From Planctomycetota bacterium (lineage in GTDB: Bacteria > Planctomycetota > Phycisphaerae > WQYP01), in NCBI GenBank assembly GCA_021816165.1, contig JAKAYZ010000061.1, forward strand, positions 1 through 8,087: 8,087 bases of DNA, written 5' to 3'. The position numbers were made by a program, and so were the translations under genes. Of the stretch, positions 6,316 through 8,087 are shown piece after piece. Below the pieces are notes generated by a model that was not told the origin of the DNA, ran no database searches, and saw only the letters and a list, made by a program, of their open reading frames with translations. Every line of letters begins with the position of its first letter. The first letter of the stretch is position 1.

Positions 6316-6351
6316 GTGGACCGGTGAAATGCAAACTTATGAATCGGCAGC
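6316..6351. repeat. 36-base direct repeat, copy 1
   Basis: Begins GTGGACCGGTGAAATG and ends TATGAATCGGCAGC. It is identical to the copy at 6386–6421. The flanking bases diverge at once on both sides (6315 A against T; 6352 C against T), so the repeat is sharply bounded. Confidence 0.95.
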
Positions 6352-6385
6352 CTGAAAGTGGCGTTATTTTGCAGCCAGTAAGGCT

Positions 6386-6421
6386 GTGGACCGGTGAAAT
6401 GCAAACTTATGAATCGGCAGC
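6386..6421. repeat. 36-base direct repeat, copy 2
   Basis: Perfect second copy, 70 bases after the first, separated by 34 bases that are unrelated to the repeat. Two shorter matches to its first bases follow at 6426 (TGGATCGG) and 6441 (TGGACCGG). Confidence 0.95.
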
Positions 6422-6449
6422 TACTGTGGATCGGCCGTGATGGACCGGT

Positions 6450-7433
6450 TTAATCCGTATTAAGCACATACTTTTCGAGGGCCACGGCCACGCCGTCTTC
6501 GGAATTGGACGGCACCACATTACCCACCGCATTTCGCAGGTGTTCCGGTGCGTTGGCCATGGCCACGCCGGTTCCCGCCCACTGGAGCATGGGAAGGTCA
6601 TTAGCGCTATCCCCGATGGCAAGGACCTGCCGGCTTGAAATGCCATAGGCGTCAGCCAGAAAGCTCAGCGCGCTGGCCTTGGTAATATCCGGCGCCACAA
6701 TCTGCAGCAGGCGGGACTCGCTGTGGATAACGTTCACGCGGTCGTGAAAGCGGCTGGGCAGCAAATAATTCAGTTCATCTATAATGGACGGCTTGCCATG
6801 TAGGAAAAGACGCGTGACCGGCACCCGCAGAAAAGCCTCCATTGAAGCAATAACATCCGGTGAGAAGGACCGCCCCGGCGGAATTGAATCCAACGGTACA
6901 ATACCAAAGTGATCGCTGTAAAGACGATCAATAATTTCCACACTCGGAATGACATCCCGGCAGCGGCGGCGGGCAAACCCGATGATTCGCCGCACCAGCG
7001 CGTGGTCCAGGCTGGCGTGGCGCAATACACATTGACGCCTCTCATCCCAGACCAACGCGCCGTTGTGTGACACGATCGGCGTTTCCAGCTTCAAGGCGCG
7101 ATGATAGAAACGCACGGATCGCGGCGGCCGAGCCGTGGCGATCACGACTTGAATACCACGTTTAATTGTTTCATGAACGGCCCGGTGAACCCGTGCCGTG
7201 ACGGACTCCCGGGGATTCAACAATGTTCCATCCATATCCAGCGCCACCATGCGCACCGGCTCGCGGCATTGCCGGACAGCGGACAACCGCGAGGCAAAAT
7301 CAGTTGTCGCCTGGGCTATGACCGGCGTTGGACCGCTAATCACAGCTTCATCGGTGAGCGATACTTCCCCGCGCTCGCGTGATGTCAGTTGCGACCAATG
7401 ACGGAAGGACTCAAACATTTCGCTGACGGACAT
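6450..7433 (-). CDS. Cof-type HAD-superfamily phosphatase (HAD-IIB)
   Basis: Cytoplasmic Mg-dependent phosphatase, probably acting on sugar phosphates or nucleotide cofactors as Cof/YidA-type relatives do. All four HAD motifs are visible: VALDMDGTLL (nucleophile Asp66, acid/base Asp68), IATARP (Thr100), TKASAL (Lys252) and GDSANDLPML (Asp275, Asp279). The cap between motifs II and III (about residues 115–245) and the ending SNSEDGVAVALEKYVL are typical of class IIB. Length is 327 residues, against 260–290 usually, because of about 60 extra N-terminal residues before the first strand. With ATG at 7433 a GGTGG lies about nine bases upstream. The alternative ATG at 7250, just before the DMDGT motif, has only a weak ribosome site, so the long form is preferred but uncertain. 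The TAA stop is next to the repeat region. Confidence 0.93.
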   Translation of the reverse strand: MSVSEMFESFRHWSQLTSRERGEVSLTDEAVISGPTPVIAQATTDFASRLSAVRQCREPVRMVALDMDGTLLNPRESVTARVHRAVHETIKRGIQVVIATARPPRSVRFYHRALKLETPIVSHNGALVWDERRQCVLRHASLDHALVRRIIGFARRRCRDVIPSVEIIDRLYSDHFGIVPLDSIPPGRSFSPDVIASMEAFLRVPVTRLFLHGKPSIIDELNYLLPSRFHDRVNVIHSESRLLQIVAPDITKASALSFLADAYGISSRQVLAIGDSANDLPMLQWAGTGVAMANAPEHLRNAVGNVVPSNSEDGVAVALEKYVLNTD

Positions 7434-7647
7434 AATTCATGCCACCCGCAAAAGAACACCGAAACTAAATCAAACACACCTCCCTACCGAGATGCCGCCG
7501 AACGGCAGATACCTGCACTATCGGCCGATTCCGAAAACGTGGATGAGTGTGAATATCGATTTTCAGCTCATCCGCACGCGGGCGGAACTGTATCTCCACC
7601 GAGGGCGTATGGTCGCAACAATTATAGGCCTTCAGTCGTTGCGTGGT
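7434..7647. other. Spacer between the hypothetical protein and HAD genes
   Basis: No clear promoter or terminator found. The minus strand has a 60-codon open stretch immediately after the TGA of the upstream gene, in the same frame, ending at TAG 7465–7467 (see findings). It has no ATG and no ribosome binding site. Confidence 0.35.
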
Positions 7648-8055
7648 TCAGTTAAATCTCGCGAGAAATCGGTTCATGGCGGTGGCGATACGATTTTGCT
7701 GGTTACTGGAAAGCAGGGCATCGATGGAATCCACCTCGGTTGCGACAATTTTATCCCGGCGCGCCTGCAGGCGATTTGCGTAGTCCCGTCCCGCGGCCAT
7801 GATGCGCCGCGCCAGTTTCTGGCGATTTGGATCCTTCGATGCATCACCCGGAGCCTTGGTAAAGCGTATAACCAGCGACTCTATTTTTTTTAGTGCGTTC
7901 GGCGCAAACAGCCCCTGCCTCTGCCGCTGAGCCAGCAAGACACGATTGCTTTGGGCAAGGGCCACAATCCCGGTCACCTGAGTATTGATCATCGCCGGGG
8001 CCCTAGCGACACGCAGCCAATGCCGCAGCATCCAGCGGCCGCGCATCGACGCCAT
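7648..8055 (-). CDS. Hypothetical small basic protein
   Basis: Not recognised. The translation is mostly helical and strongly basic: RGRWMLRHWLRVARAP at the N-terminus, LLAQRQRQGLFAPNALKKIESLVIRF in the middle, RQKLARRIMAAGRDYANRLQARRDKIV later, and a final helix NQQNRIATAMNRFLARFN. No signal peptide, membrane helix or cysteine motif. ATG 8055 is chosen because AGAGG stands eight bases upstream; the TTG six bases earlier would be too close to it. The frame stays open to the window edge (…GDPCKEAL before that start), so a longer, partial gene cannot be excluded. It lies upstream of the HAD gene on the same strand with a 214-base gap, so cotranscription is uncertain. Codon choice and composition look like those of a real gene. 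Confidence 0.7.
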   Translation of the reverse strand: MASMRGRWMLRHWLRVARAPAMINTQVTGIVALAQSNRVLLAQRQRQGLFAPNALKKIESLVIRFTKAPGDASKDPNRQKLARRIMAAGRDYANRLQARRDKIVATEVDSIDALLSSNQQNRIATAMNRFLARFN

Positions 8056-8087
8056 GGTCAAAGCCTCTTTGCAGGGGTCGCCTATTT

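Larger units (their letters stand above)
5940..6449. other. 510-base spacer between TatD and the HAD gene
   Basis: Contains the TatD promoter, the possible coding remnant, the plus-strand terminator and the 36-base repeat pair, each listed separately. No intact gene is recognisable. A plus-strand TTGCAG (6029–6034) with TAGAAT 19 bases later could start an RNA of about 180 bases ending at the terminator, but the spacing is poor and I recognise no RNA family. No tRNA is seen on either strand. Confidence 0.5.
6316..6449. mobile_element. Possible insertion-sequence end remnant (IS21-like?)
   Basis: TGGAYCGG recurs four times in one direction, at 6317, 6387, 6426 and 6441, within 134 bases. Two are embedded in the 36-base perfect repeats, with AATCGGC at the far end of each. 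Multiple short direct repeats containing such motifs are known at the ends of IS21-family elements, and the pattern resembles them. No istA/istB transposase sequence is present, and the last motif abuts the stop codon of the HAD gene. If correct this is a solo end left by deletion. The family guess is from memory of similar termini and is not proven. Confidence 0.35.

Noticed and set aside
6316..6421. Two-repeat CRISPR array (36-base repeats, 34-base spacer)
   Set aside because: Only one spacer, no cas genes in the window, no typical repeat end, and two additional partial motif copies at non-CRISPR spacing. An insertion-sequence end explains the pattern better.
7492..7893. Plus-strand frame of 133 codons overlapping the small basic protein
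   Set aside because: No ribosome binding site, and the translation looks like antisense sequence. The minus-strand gene has an AGAGG at good spacing and a more natural composition.

Overview
This window carries about seven protein-coding genes plus several short regulatory or remnant elements. Base composition is moderately GC-rich (near mid-50% by eye). The organism is probably a bacterium of the Planctomycetota–Verrucomicrobiota–Chlamydiota (PVC) group, such as a Phycisphaerae-like planctomycete or a Kiritimatiellota/Lentisphaerota relative. This rests on the HU-type protein with an EFRDFGVF core and an AQNPKT…RVPVP arm, the polysaccharide-degrading rhamnosidase, and a possible prepilin-like remnant. 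No ribosomal RNA or other definitive marker is present, so this is inference.

Left part (1–3152): the C-terminal two thirds of a GH78 alpha-L-rhamnosidase (plus strand, cut by the window edge) converge, with a 16-base gap, on a complete PIN-PhoH (PhoH2-type) ATPase on the minus strand. The PhoH gene has a candidate promoter at about 3290–3320 and a roughly 130-base leader with two hairpins and a 9-base direct repeat.

Middle (3153–5162): a spacer with a good plus-strand sigma70-type promoter (TATAAT at 3587–3592) leads into an unrecognised small ORF, then a two-helix membrane protein of unknown function. Next comes an HU/IHF-family DNA-binding protein with its own near-consensus promoter (TTGACG-N17-CATAAT) and a short structured leader. 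HU converges on a minus-strand TatD-family metal-dependent hydrolase across a 50-base gap containing a stable hairpin.

Right part (5163–8087): TatD appears to be leaderless, with a TAAAAT box six bases before its ATG and no Shine-Dalgarno. The 510 bases between TatD and the next gene are the most unusual stretch. They hold a possible protein-coding remnant, a strong plus-strand terminator with no recognisable plus-strand gene to serve, and a perfect 36-base direct repeat at 70-base period followed by two further TGGAYCGG motifs. The repeat resembles a decayed insertion-sequence end (IS21-like is my best guess) rather than CRISPR. A Cof-type HAD phosphatase and an unrecognised small basic protein follow, both on the minus strand.

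The recognised genes are mostly housekeeping (nucleoid protein, TatD nuclease, PhoH2, HAD phosphatase) plus one sugar-degrading enzyme. They do not form an evident pathway together. I see no convincing novel multi-gene system. The candidates for something undescribed are the 5940–6450 spacer, the small ORF plus membrane protein pair, and the PhoH leader.
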